Position numbers and translations under genes: made by a program. Below are positions 52,759-60,445 of a DNA stretch of 64,000 nt, piece after piece. Location of the stretch: the NCBI GenBank assembly GCA_944338165.1, contig CALVLN010000001.1, forward strand, positions 248,001 to 312,000, given 5' to 3'. The notes below the pieces were generated by a model. The model saw only the letters and a program-made list of their open reading frames with translations. It had not been told where the DNA came from and searched no databases. Each line of letters begins with the position of its first letter. Positions within the stretch are counted from its first letter, which is position 1. The DNA comes from an uncultured Clostridia bacterium (GTDB lineage Bacteria; Bacillota; Clostridia; Christensenellales; Borkfalkiaceae).

Positions 52759-54024
52759 ATGAAACGATATCTTGAAGAAACCATTCAGGCGATCTGCGGC
52801 TGCGTCCGTTTCGATTCCTCCCTCGCGGAGCCGGAAGCAGGCATGCCGTTCGGCAGAGGCGCGGCAGACTGCCTCGCTTACTTCCTCTCGCTCGCGGAAG
52901 AGATGGGCTTTGAAACGCACAACTACGACAATTACGTCGGCGAAGTCGTGTTCGGCACGGGCGAACCCTTTGCCGTGCTCGCCCATCTTGACGTCGTTCC
53001 CGCGGGGCACGGCTGGGAGACGGACCCCTTCTCCCCCGTCATCCGCGACGGGAAGATCTACGGCCGCGGCACGATGGACGACAAGGGCCCTGCCGTGGCG
53101 GCGCTTTTTGCCATGAAAGCGCTCAAAGACGAAGGGTTCGTGCCCGGGAAGACGATAAAACTCATCGTCGGCTGCAACGAAGAATGCGGCTGGGCATGCA
53201 TCGAGCATTACAAAAAAGTCGCATCCCTTCCCGAAACGGGATTTTCGCCCGACGCCAACTTCCCCGTCATCTATGCGGAAAAGGGCATCTGCCACGTGCG
53301 TGCGGACTTCCCCGTGAAAGAAGGCCTGTTCACTGCCTTTTCCGGCGGCGAACGCGTGAACATGGTCTGCGATCGCTGCACCGCCGTGCCTGCAGCATGC
53401 GACCATGTCCGCGCCGAAGCGCTCGGCCTGCGCGTTGAAGGCAATGCGCTCATCTCCGTGGGGAAAAGCGCGCACGGTTCCACCCCGGAGGAGGGTGTAA
53501 ACGCCATCCTTCCCCTGCTGCGCTACTTCGACGATGCGTCCGTCGCCCGCATCGTCTCCTGCCTCTTTGACGACGCATACGGGCTCAAAGCGCTCAAGGA
53601 CGAGACGGGCAGCCTTACCCTGTCCCCCGACGTCGTCTCCTACGAAAACGGCGCTCTCTCCTTCCTCATCGACATCCGCTATCCCGCCACGCTCCCCCTT
53701 GCCGCCGTGACGGAAAAGCTCGACCTGTTCGGCGTCCCCTATGAGATCGTCAGCCACCAGGCGCCCCTCTTCCACGACAAGGACAGCACGCTCATCCGCA
53801 CGCTGTGCGGCGTCTACAACGAATTTACGGGCAGACGGGAACCCCCCATCGCCATCGGCGGCGGCACCTATGCCCGCGCCTTGAAAAACGGTGCCGCATT
53901 CGGCCCGGAAGTCGAGGGCGAAGAAGTCACCATCCACCAGGCAAACGAATACGTGACGGTGGAACGCGTTCTGCTTATGCTGAACGTCTACAAAACGGCG
54001 CTTGAACGCCTGACGAAAGCCTGA
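52759..54024 (+). CDS. M20-family dipeptidase (PepV-like)
   Basis: A 421-residue zinc peptidase of the M20/ArgE family. The metal ligands are visible in VLAHLDVVPAGHGW, the bridging aspartate in GRGTMDDKGP, the catalytic glutamate pair in CNEECGW, DANFP, and a late histidine in ATIHQAN-like context (EVTIHQANEYV). The lid domain is about residues 180-300. PepV relatives cleave Xaa-dipeptides with a free N-terminus. The start at 52759 follows AGGAGA. It is a single-gene unit. Confidence 0.92.
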   Translation: MKRYLEETIQAICGCVRFDSSLAEPEAGMPFGRGAADCLAYFLSLAEEMGFETHNYDNYVGEVVFGTGEPFAVLAHLDVVPAGHGWETDPFSPVIRDGKIYGRGTMDDKGPAVAALFAMKALKDEGFVPGKTIKLIVGCNEECGWACIEHYKKVASLPETGFSPDANFPVIYAEKGICHVRADFPVKEGLFTAFSGGERVNMVCDRCTAVPAACDHVRAEALGLRVEGNALISVGKSAHGSTPEEGVNAILPLLRYFDDASVARIVSCLFDDAYGLKALKDETGSLTLSPDVVSYENGALSFLIDIRYPATLPLAAVTEKLDLFGVPYEIVSHQAPLFHDKDSTLIRTLCGVYNEFTGRREPPIAIGGGTYARALKNGAAFGPEVEGEEVTIHQANEYVTVERVLLMLNVYKTALERLTKA

Positions 54025-54039
54025 CAAACCGAAAAAAAA

Positions 54040-54080
54040 CGACCGCCCCGCCTGCCGAAGCAGACGGGGCGGCTTGTTTT
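54040..54080. terminator. Bidirectional terminator between dipeptidase and ileS
   Basis: CCGCCCCGCCTGC and GCAGACGGGGCGG pair around CGAA. An A-run precedes and a T-rich tail (TTGTTTTT) follows, so it can act in both directions. Confidence 0.88.
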
Positions 54081-54084
54081 TCCA

Positions 54085-57000
54085 TCAGAGTTTGACTACG
54101 GTGAGCGTGACCTTGTCGCCGTTGATATCCTGTTCCTTTGTATACCCTTCGGCGCTGCCCTCCTCGATGCGGTCGGCGAGCACGTCGCCCTTGAAGGCGC
54201 CTTTTTTAAGCACGTCCGCCGCCCTGCCTTCCGCCGTAAAGTAAACGGCGATGCGGTCGGTGACCTCGAACCCGGCTTCCTTGCGCATGGTCTGAATCTT
54301 GGAGACGAGCTCGCGCTCGCAGCCCTCGTCCAGCAGCTCCTCGGTCAGGCGCGTATCGAGCGCCACGATGATCCCACAGTTTATTGCCACGGAATATCCC
54401 TCCGGCGACTCGGTGAAGAACTGCAGATCTTCCTCGAGCAGCACGACGGGCGGATCGAGCGGAATGGTATAGCTGCCGCCGCCGCGCACCGCCGCAACGA
54501 CTTCCGCCCCGTTGCACGTTGCAAGGAACTTGGTGATCTCTCCCAGTCTTTTGCCGTACTTGGGACCGAGCGTACGCAGCTGAGGCTTTAAGACGTACTT
54601 CACAAGGGACGTGCCGTCCTCGACGAAGGTCATCTTTTTGACGTTGAGTTCGTCGAGCACGACCGCCGTCATCTCCTCGTTGAGACCCAGGGGAGCAGTG
54701 CTCGCCACAAGCATTTCTGCGAGCGGCTGACGGTTTTTGAGGTTCCCCGCGTTGCGCGCCGATCTGCCCGCCGCCACCAACATGAGCACACCGTACATGC
54801 TCATTTGAAGATCCAGATCGATGAGGCTCTCGTCCGCGGCGGGGAAATCGCACAAATGCACGGACTGAGGCGCTTCGGGATAGAACGCCGGCACCAGGTT
54901 TCGGTACATCATCTCCGCCATGAAGGGCGTATAAGGCGCAAGGAGCTTGGCAAGCGTGACGAGGACGGTGTAGAGCGTGGTGTATGCCGCCGCCTTGTCC
55001 TCCGTCATCTCGCTGCCCCAGTAGCGATCCCTGCCGCGGCGCACATACCAGTTGGAGAGCACGTCCACAAATTCCTGAATGGTGCGCGCGCTGTCCGTAA
55101 TGTTGTACGCCGCGAGCCATTCATCCACGCGTTTGACGAGCGTGTTGAGCTTGGACAAAATCCACCTGTCCATGAGCGTGAGGCTGCATTTTTTCAGGTC
55201 ATACCTGGAGGGATCGTACCCGTCGATCTCGGCATAGAGCGCAAAGAAGGCGTAGGTGTTCCAGAGCGTGCCCTGGAATTTCCTCTGCACCTCGCTGACC
55301 GCCTCCGCCCCGAAACGGGAAGGGATCCACGGCGCGCTGTTCGTATAAAAGTACCACCTGACGGCGTCCGCGCCCTGCTTGTCGAGCACCGACCAGGGAT
55401 CGACGACGTTGCCTTTGTGTTTGCTCATCTTGATGCCGTTCTTATCATTGACGTGCCCCAGCACGATGCAGTTCTTAAAGGGCGCCCTGTCAAAGAGAAT
55501 GGTGGAAATGACGAGCAAGGTATAGAACCAGCCGCGCGTCTGATCGACGGCTTCGGAAATGAAATCCGCGGGGAAGGTCTCCTCAAAGAGATCCTTGTTC
55601 TCAAACGGATAATGATACTGCGCAAAGGGCATGGAGCCCGAGTCGAACCAGCAGTCGATGACTTCGGGCGTGCGCTTCATCTTGCCGCCGCACTTGGGGC
55701 AGGTGCAGGTAAGCGGATCGAGGTACGGACGGTGCAGTTCGATATCCCCCTGAATGCCGCACGCCTCTTTAAGCTCCGCCTTGGACCCGATGACGCGGAT
55801 CTCCCCGCAGTCGGGGCAGACCCATACGGGGAGCGGCGTGCCCCAATAGCGATCGCGCGAGAGCCCCCAGTCGATGACGTTCTCCAAAAAGTTCCCCATG
55901 CGCCCTTCCTTGATGGTCTCCGGCATCCAGTTGACGGAGCGGTTTGCGGCGATGAGCCTGTCCTTGACCGCCGTCACCTTGACGAACCAGGAAGAACGCG
56001 CATAATACATGAGCGGCGTATCGCAGCGCCAGCAGTGCGGATAATCGTGTTCGAAGGGAATGGCGCGGAAGAGCTTGCCCTGCGCCTTGAGCAGGTCAAG
56101 GACCACCTTATCCGCCTTTTTGATGAAAAGCCCTTCCAGCTCGGGGCAGCGGGAATCGAATTTTCCCTGTTCGTTGACGAGCGAAATGACGGGCAGCGCA
56201 TACTTCTGCCCCACGTTATAGTCGTCCTGACCGAACGCGGGCGCGATGTGCACGACGCCCGTGCCGTCGGTAAGCGTGACGTACGGATCGCATACGACTT
56301 CGTAAACGCGCTTCCATTCCGCCTTGTGCGCTTTAAGTTCGCCTTCGGCGTAGGAGAAGAGCGGCTCGTACTTCATCCCCTCGTATCCCTTGCCCGTGCG
56401 CGTCTCTACCGTGCGGTAATTCTCAAAAAAGGACGAAACGAGCGCCTCGGCAAGGAGATACCGCGTGCCGTCCTCCGTCTCGATCTCCGCATACGTCTCG
56501 TCGGGATTCATGCAGAGCGCCACGTTGGAAGGCAGCGTCCACGGCGTCGTCGTCCAGGCGAGGATGAAGGTATTTTCCCGCCCGACGACGCGGAACCGCG
56601 CCACGCAGGACGTCTCCTTGACCGTCTTGTAGCCCTGCGCCACCTCATGCGAGGAGAGCGCCGTGCCGCAGCGCGGACAATACGGGACGATCTTATGCCC
56701 CTTATAGAGAAGGCCCTTTTTATGGATCTCCTTGAGCGCCCACCACTCCGACTCGATATAACTGTCGTAATAGGTGACGTACGGGCGATCCATGTCCACC
56801 CAGTACCCGACGCGGTCGCTCATCTTTTCCCATTCGCTCTTGTATTTCCAGACCGACTGTTTGCACTGCTTGATGAACGGCTCGATGCCGTAGCGCTCGA
56901 TGTCCTGCTTGCCGTCCATGCCGAGCGATTTTTCCACTTCCAGCTCGACGGGCAGACCGTGGGTATCCCAGCCCGCCTTGCGCAGGACGTGTTTCCCCTT

Positions 57001-57222
57001 CATCGTCTGATAGCGGGGGATGATGTCCTTCATGACGCGCGTAAGGATGTGCCCGATGTGCGGCTTGCCGTTCGCCGTGGGCGGGCCGTCGAAGAAGGAG
57101 AACTCTTCCCCGCCCTCATTTTTGCGGATGCTCTTTTCAAAGATCTCGTTGGCCTTCCAGAATTCGATGACCTGCTTTTCGCGCTCCACGAAGTTCAAAG
57201 AAGTGTCCACCTTTTGATACAT
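54085..57222 (-). CDS. ileS: Isoleucyl-tRNA synthetase (type 2, eukaryote-like)
   Basis: A 1045-residue class I synthetase. The HIGH motif is PPTANGKPHIGHILTR, the editing domain follows (TTTPWTLPSN), and the KMSKS loop reads KMSKHKGN. The KMSKHKGN variant and overall length mark the type 2 IleRS, the form often less sensitive to mupirocin; resistance here is inference. A C-terminal anticodon-binding region follows. The start at 57222 gives MYQKVDTSLNF. The gene is controlled by a T-box leader with an isoleucine specifier. Confidence 0.96.
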   Translation of the reverse strand: MYQKVDTSLNFVEREKQVIEFWKANEIFEKSIRKNEGGEEFSFFDGPPTANGKPHIGHILTRVMKDIIPRYQTMKGKHVLRKAGWDTHGLPVELEVEKSLGMDGKQDIERYGIEPFIKQCKQSVWKYKSEWEKMSDRVGYWVDMDRPYVTYYDSYIESEWWALKEIHKKGLLYKGHKIVPYCPRCGTALSSHEVAQGYKTVKETSCVARFRVVGRENTFILAWTTTPWTLPSNVALCMNPDETYAEIETEDGTRYLLAEALVSSFFENYRTVETRTGKGYEGMKYEPLFSYAEGELKAHKAEWKRVYEVVCDPYVTLTDGTGVVHIAPAFGQDDYNVGQKYALPVISLVNEQGKFDSRCPELEGLFIKKADKVVLDLLKAQGKLFRAIPFEHDYPHCWRCDTPLMYYARSSWFVKVTAVKDRLIAANRSVNWMPETIKEGRMGNFLENVIDWGLSRDRYWGTPLPVWVCPDCGEIRVIGSKAELKEACGIQGDIELHRPYLDPLTCTCPKCGGKMKRTPEVIDCWFDSGSMPFAQYHYPFENKDLFEETFPADFISEAVDQTRGWFYTLLVISTILFDRAPFKNCIVLGHVNDKNGIKMSKHKGNVVDPWSVLDKQGADAVRWYFYTNSAPWIPSRFGAEAVSEVQRKFQGTLWNTYAFFALYAEIDGYDPSRYDLKKCSLTLMDRWILSKLNTLVKRVDEWLAAYNITDSARTIQEFVDVLSNWYVRRGRDRYWGSEMTEDKAAAYTTLYTVLVTLAKLLAPYTPFMAEMMYRNLVPAFYPEAPQSVHLCDFPAADESLIDLDLQMSMYGVLMLVAAGRSARNAGNLKNRQPLAEMLVASTAPLGLNEEMTAVVLDELNVKKMTFVEDGTSLVKYVLKPQLRTLGPKYGKRLGEITKFLATCNGAEVVAAVRGGGSYTIPLDPPVVLLEEDLQFFTESPEGYSVAINCGIIVALDTRLTEELLDEGCERELVSKIQTMRKEAGFEVTDRIAVYFTAEGRAADVLKKGAFKGDVLADRIEEGSAEGYTKEQDINGDKVTLTVVKL

Positions 57223-57234
57223 ATCCGACCTCCC

Positions 57235-57465
57235 TGAAAAAAATAAAACCCCCGCGCTTTGGACCGCGCGAGAGCAGCTGAAACCACCAAAACAAACAAT
57301 CATTTGTCACACTTGATAACGGAATGTGATCCCGTGCGGCGCTACTTACGTTCGCACCGCCGGCTCGGAGGTGATACCCTATCCGCAACCGGTATCCCCT
57401 TTCACCATACGGGGACTCTCTGCGACCGGCCCTGCGCAAAGGACGCGTCCTCTTCGCTGCCTTTT
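57235..57465 (-). promoter_or_regulatory. T-box leader of ileS, isoleucine-specific
   Basis: The minus strand contains the stem I AG-bulge/loop region (CAGAGAGTCCCCG then GGTGAAAGGGGA) and an AUC triplet at 57373-57375 before ACCTCCGAG. A GGUGGU core (UGGU at 57283-57286) follows, then a terminator stem CGCGC/GCGCG with a long T-run (57241-57270). UGGU fits the A73-CCA end of tRNA-Ile. The core lacks the usual ACCGCG continuation, so the antiterminator is non-canonical. Confidence 0.85.
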
Positions 57466-57470
57466 TCTCT

Positions 57471-57499
57471 ATTATATCCGATTTTTCGCCGCTTGTAAA
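57471..57499 (-). promoter_or_regulatory. Sigma-A promoter of the ileS leader
   Basis: Minus strand TTTACA (57494-57499), 17 bases, TATAAT (57471-57476). Confidence 0.88.
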
Positions 57500-57525
57500 G
57501 TGATTTCAGGCACTTTCCGCCGCGT

Positions 57526-58395
57526 TCAGACATAAAGGATGAGTACGCCGACGAGAAGCCCCGCAAGCATCGCCGCGGCGGGCGCCTTGGAGCGCCACAT
57601 GAGAATGGACTCGGGGAGGAGCTCGCCGAACACCACGTACAGCATGGCGCCGCTCGCGAAACTCAGCGAAACGGCGAGGCTGACGGGGCTCAGGGTGCCC
57701 AAAAAATAGCCGAGCATGGCGCCGAGAATGGTGGGCGCCCCGGAAAGCGCCGTCAAAAGCGTCGCCTTCCCTTTGCCCATGCCGCCCGCCGCGAGCGGAA
57801 CGGAGACCGCCATCCCCTCGGGAATGTTATGCAGGCCGATGACGATGGCGATGGCGATGCCGCTCACGCCCCCGTCGATCGCGTCGCCAGCATACGAGGC
57901 GCCGATGACCATGCCTTCCGGCAGATTGTGCAAGGCAATGGCGCACGCCATGACCACGCCCGCCAAAAAAAGCTGACGGCGGGATTTCTGCTGCCCCGTC
58001 TGTTCGTATTCCCGCTTGTGCTCCTCGTAATGATCGCTGTGGATGAGTTCCGAAAGCTGATCCGCGGTCTTGGGATGCGCCTGATCGATGTGGCTGACTT
58101 CCGGATTCGTCTTTCTGTCGATGATCGCATTCAGGATATAGATGACCGCATAGCCGACGACGGTCATGGCGATCACGAGGAAAACGTGCCCCACGGAGCC
58201 CTCGTTCTGCCCGAGCGCATCGGCAAGCAGGTCTAAGCAGACGATGCAGAGCATGACCCCGCCCGCGAAACTTAAAAGCAAGCTGACGATCTTCTCCGAA
58301 TTGCGGGTGAACAGCACGCCCAGAAGCCCGCCGAGCCCCGTACCGACGACCCCTGCGACCGCCGTGATGATGATGACGAATACAAACGGATCCAT
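57526..58395 (-). CDS. ZIP-family metal transporter
   Basis: A 289-residue membrane protein with eight predicted segments. The two metal-binding helices carry HNLPEG (near residue 157) and HNIPEG (near residue 191). A cytoplasmic loop between segments 3 and 4 is rich in His, Asp and Glu (HIDQAHPK, HSDHYEEHK), as in zinc importers. It probably imports zinc or another divalent metal. The small metallochaperone gene lies 27 bases upstream. Confidence 0.92.
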   Translation of the reverse strand: MDPFVFVIIITAVAGVVGTGLGGLLGVLFTRNSEKIVSLLLSFAGGVMLCIVCLDLLADALGQNEGSVGHVFLVIAMTVVGYAVIYILNAIIDRKTNPEVSHIDQAHPKTADQLSELIHSDHYEEHKREYEQTGQQKSRRQLFLAGVVMACAIALHNLPEGMVIGASYAGDAIDGGVSGIAIAIVIGLHNIPEGMAVSVPLAAGGMGKGKATLLTALSGAPTILGAMLGYFLGTLSPVSLAVSLSFASGAMLYVVFGELLPESILMWRSKAPAAAMLAGLLVGVLILYV

Positions 58396-58422
58396 GTATT
58401 TCTCCCGTACTCCTCCGCGCGC

Positions 58423-58647
58423 TCAGCCGAAAATGCCCTTGCGCAGACGGATCTCCCTGACCGTAAATCCCGCATCGGCAACGCAGGCCGCGAGCACCTC
58501 GTCGGGAAGCGAGGACTCCACGAGAATGATCCCCTTCTTAAAGTTCGCCTTGGCGCCCGTCACGCCGTCTAACAGCCGCAGCTTCCGCTCGGCGCGTTCG
58601 GCACACTTGACGCAACACATCCCCTCAACTTCAATGACTTTTTTCAT
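58423..58647 (-). CDS. Heavy-metal-associated (HMA) domain protein
   Basis: A 74-residue protein made of a single HMA (CopZ-like) domain. The metal-binding loop is GMCCVKC: the usual M-x-C-x-x-C with an extra cysteine. It probably carries copper or another soft metal, but its partner here is a ZIP transporter rather than a copper ATPase, so the cargo is uncertain. The start ATG follows an AAGGGG site. Confidence 0.85.
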   Translation of the reverse strand: MKKVIEVEGMCCVKCAERAERKLRLLDGVTGAKANFKKGIILVESSLPDEVLAACVADAGFTVREIRLRKGIFG

Positions 58648-58674
58648 CGTGCTGCCCCTTGGAAAATCCTTTTT

Positions 58675-58703
58675 ATTTTATCACGCTGCGGGGCGCTTGT
58701 AAA
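58675..58703 (-). promoter_or_regulatory. Sigma-A promoter of the HMA-ZIP unit
   Basis: Minus strand TTTACA (58698-58703), 17 bases, TAAAAT (58675-58680). Divergent from the pyridoxal kinase promoter, 22 bases away. Confidence 0.8.
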
Positions 58704-58725
58704 GCATTTTTTTCGCCTCTTTCGT

Positions 58726-58754
58726 TTGACAAAAACGCACATGCGGCCTATAAT
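58726..58754 (+). promoter_or_regulatory. Perfect sigma-A promoter of the pyridoxal kinase gene
   Basis: TTGACA (58726-58731), 17 bases, TATAAT (58749-58754). The transcript should begin at a small hairpin ATCCCG/CGGGAT (58762-58779) that ends just before the AAAAGGAGG ribosome-binding site. Confidence 0.9.
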
Positions 58755-58796
58755 AAATGATATCCCGTCACATCGGGATGAAAAAAGGAGGCCGCC

Positions 58797-59630
58797 ATGC
58801 CGCGCGTTCTTGCCGTAAACGATATCTCCTGCGCGGGGAAATGCTCCCTGACCGTCGCGCTCCCCATCCTTTCCGCCTGCGGGGCAACGGTGGACATTCT
58901 CCCCACCGCCCTCCTCTCCACGCATACGGGCGGATTCCCGGGATATACATTCCTCGACCTTTCCGGGGAAATGGAACGCATCGCCTCGCACTTCGACTCG
59001 CTCGGGCTTAAGTATGACGTCATTTACAGCGGTTATTTGGGGAGCCGCTCCCAGATCGAATTTGTCAAGGGACTGAAAGCGCGTTTTCTCAAAGAAGGCG
59101 GAACGTTCGTGGTCGACCCCGTCCTGGGCGACAATTTTACCTTCTACAAGGGCTTTGATGAAGCGTTTGCGCGCGAAATGCGCTCGCTGTGCGCGCTCGC
59201 CGACTATATCCTTCCCAACGAAACGGAAAGTTACCTGTTGACCGGCAAGCGGGATTTTTCACAGGCGCTCGCTGCCCTCGCCGCCCTCTGCCCCCACCCC
59301 GTCATCACGGGTGCGGAAGAGAACGGAACGTATGCGCTCCGCTATTTTGACGGCGGCGAACGAACGCTTCCCCTCAAAAAGGTGGACGGCAGTTTTCACG
59401 GCGCGGGCGACGTCTTTGCCTCCGCTTTCTGCGGCTGTATCGCGAACGGACTTTCGCTTGAAAAGGCACTCGCCGTCACGGCGGAATTCTGCTATCGCGC
59501 GGTTGCCCGCTCGGCGCGGCAGGTCAAAGACCGGCGCTACGGGCTCGCCTACGAAGAGGAGCTCGGCTACCTCACGCGGCATGCGGGGGTCAACGTGTCG
59601 GCGGCACGCCCGCAGGAAAAACGTTCCTGA
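58797..59630 (+). CDS. Pyridoxal/pyridoxamine kinase (PdxK/PdxY-like)
   Basis: A 277-residue ribokinase-fold kinase that salvages vitamin B6. The N-terminal VNDISCAGKCSLT is typical of this family, as are ALLSTHTGG, the YSGYLGS segment and DPVLGDN. The anion hole and catalytic aspartate are in GSFHGAGDVFASAF. The start at 58797 has a strong ribosome-binding site. It is transcribed alone. Confidence 0.92.
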   Translation: MPRVLAVNDISCAGKCSLTVALPILSACGATVDILPTALLSTHTGGFPGYTFLDLSGEMERIASHFDSLGLKYDVIYSGYLGSRSQIEFVKGLKARFLKEGGTFVVDPVLGDNFTFYKGFDEAFAREMRSLCALADYILPNETESYLLTGKRDFSQALAALAALCPHPVITGAEENGTYALRYFDGGERTLPLKKVDGSFHGAGDVFASAFCGCIANGLSLEKALAVTAEFCYRAVARSARQVKDRRYGLAYEEELGYLTRHAGVNVSAARPQEKRS

Positions 59631-59660
59631 AACTTTTTTGCGGCAAATGCCTCCGCACGG

Positions 59661-59689
59661 TTGCTTTTTTGCCGTTGCTTTGCTATAAT
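59661..59689 (+). promoter_or_regulatory. Sigma-A promoter of the putative 6S RNA
   Basis: TTGCTT (59661-59666), 17 bases, TATAAT (59684-59689); transcription start expected near 59695. Confidence 0.8.
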
Positions 59690-59694
59690 AATGA

Positions 59695-59884
59695 GGACAC
59701 CTGCGGTGTACGGAATACGGAGAATTCGTAATCCACAAAGTATTTTCGGGAGCCCAAATCGGGCGCGATAGGCAAGGTCTGTTATGAAAACGGAAAGTCT
59801 GAAGCGCGGCCGTCAAGCACCCACCTGCGAGAGCGGGTTAACACTTTTTCGCATTGCGGCACAGGCGGATGTCCCCTTTTTTTC
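59695..59884 (+). ncRNA. ssrS: Probable 6S RNA
   Basis: A stand-alone RNA unit of about 185 nt with its own promoter and no reading frame. Its ends pair (GGACA at 59695 with TGTCC at 59870-59874, and CUGC with GCGG inside), giving a long closing helix. A T-run follows directly as terminator. Size, rod-like layout, the strong promoter and the internal CACCCACCTG/GAGAGCGGG segment fit 6S RNA, which binds the housekeeping polymerase. The identification is by shape, not by a covariance search. Confidence 0.65.
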
Positions 59885-59907
59885 GGCAGAATGAAATTTT
59901 TTTTTGT

Positions 59908-59943
59908 GAACGGACGCAAAAAAGGTTGCGTAAACGTCCGTTC
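59908..59943 (+). repeat. Nested inverted repeat over the tRNA-Glu promoter
   Basis: GAACGGACG (59908-59916) and CGTCCGTTC (59935-59943) are a perfect 9-bp inverted repeat; inside it CGCA and TGCG also pair. The -35 box lies within it. Confidence 0.75.
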
Positions 59944-59954
59944 TATGCTATACT
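59926..59954 (+). promoter_or_regulatory. Sigma-A promoter of tRNA-Glu
   Basis: TTGCGT (59926-59931), 17 bases, TATACT (59949-59954), ending 20 bases before the mature tRNA. Confidence 0.8.
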
Positions 59955-59974
59955 GTACAAGCATTTGAACTTAC

Positions 59975-60049
59975 GGCCTTGTGGTCAAGCGGTTAAGACG
60001 GCGCCCTCTCACGGCGCAATCCCGGGTTCGATTCCCGGCAAGGTCACCA
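59975..60049 (+). tRNA. tRNA-Glu (anticodon CTC), CCA encoded
   Basis: The cloverleaf is complete: acceptor arms GGCCTTG and CAAGGTC, D-arm with GTCAAGCGGTTAAGAC, anticodon stem GCGCC/GGCGC around loop CTCTCAC (anticodon CTC, reading GAG), and T-arm CCCGGGTTCGATTCCCGG. The CCA end is in the DNA (60047-60049). Its 3' end is a common integration site for islands, and foreign-looking genes start just downstream. Confidence 0.96.
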
Positions 60050-60055
60050 CACCAG

Positions 60056-60098
60056 AATAATCCGAACCCCGGAGAATATCCGAAGTTCGGATTATTTT
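60056..60098 (+). terminator. Terminator of tRNA-Glu
   Basis: AATCCGAAC and GTTCGGATT pair around a 17-base loop, followed by ATTTTTT. Confidence 0.85.
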
Positions 60099-60445
60099 TT
60101 GCCCGCGATTTCTTTGGCATGATTGTCCGTTTTGAATGATTACCTTTGCCGCCCCTCCGAATTTGCTTTTTCGGTCGGCTATGGTAGCATAGTTCCTCGC
60201 GGACGTCAACGGTTGCAAAATCGTTGCTGAAAACGCCCATCAAAAGACTTAAAGAGCCAGGCAAGGAAAGTTATCCTTGCTTGGCTCTTTTGCTGTCTAT
60301 GAGGCATTTCCCGACCCGTACGCAACGATTTTGGCTTTGTCCCGTTGACTTCCGCAAACTTGATATTCAGAGCACCGCCTTTCACCGTCCTATGCACCTC
60401 CGCCTGTTGCCCGAAAAAGGCAAATACAAATTCAGAGGTGTAAAG
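60099..60445. other. Non-coding boundary region between tRNA-Glu and the island genes
   Basis: No convincing gene is visible in these 347 bases. They contain a strong hairpin (60251-60291, arms AAAGAGCCAGGCAAGGA and TCCTTGCTTGGCTCTTT, T-rich on both sides) that could terminate in either direction. A possible weak promoter (TTGCTT at 60163, 16 bases, TAGCAT at 60185) precedes it. A 63-codon minus-strand frame (60206-60397) has no clear start or family match; it might be a relic. I saw no second copy of the tRNA 3' end. Confidence 0.6.
60251..60291. terminator. Strong hairpin at the left end of the island
   Basis: Arms AAAGAGCCAGGCAAGGA and TCCTTGCTTGGCTCTTT, one mismatch, with a 6-base loop and T-runs on both strands. 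It could be a bidirectional terminator. Confidence 0.75.

Noticed and set aside
60206..60397. 63-codon minus-strand frame downstream of tRNA-Glu
   Set aside because: It reads through a strong hairpin, has no clear start or family match, and is more likely chance or a relic.
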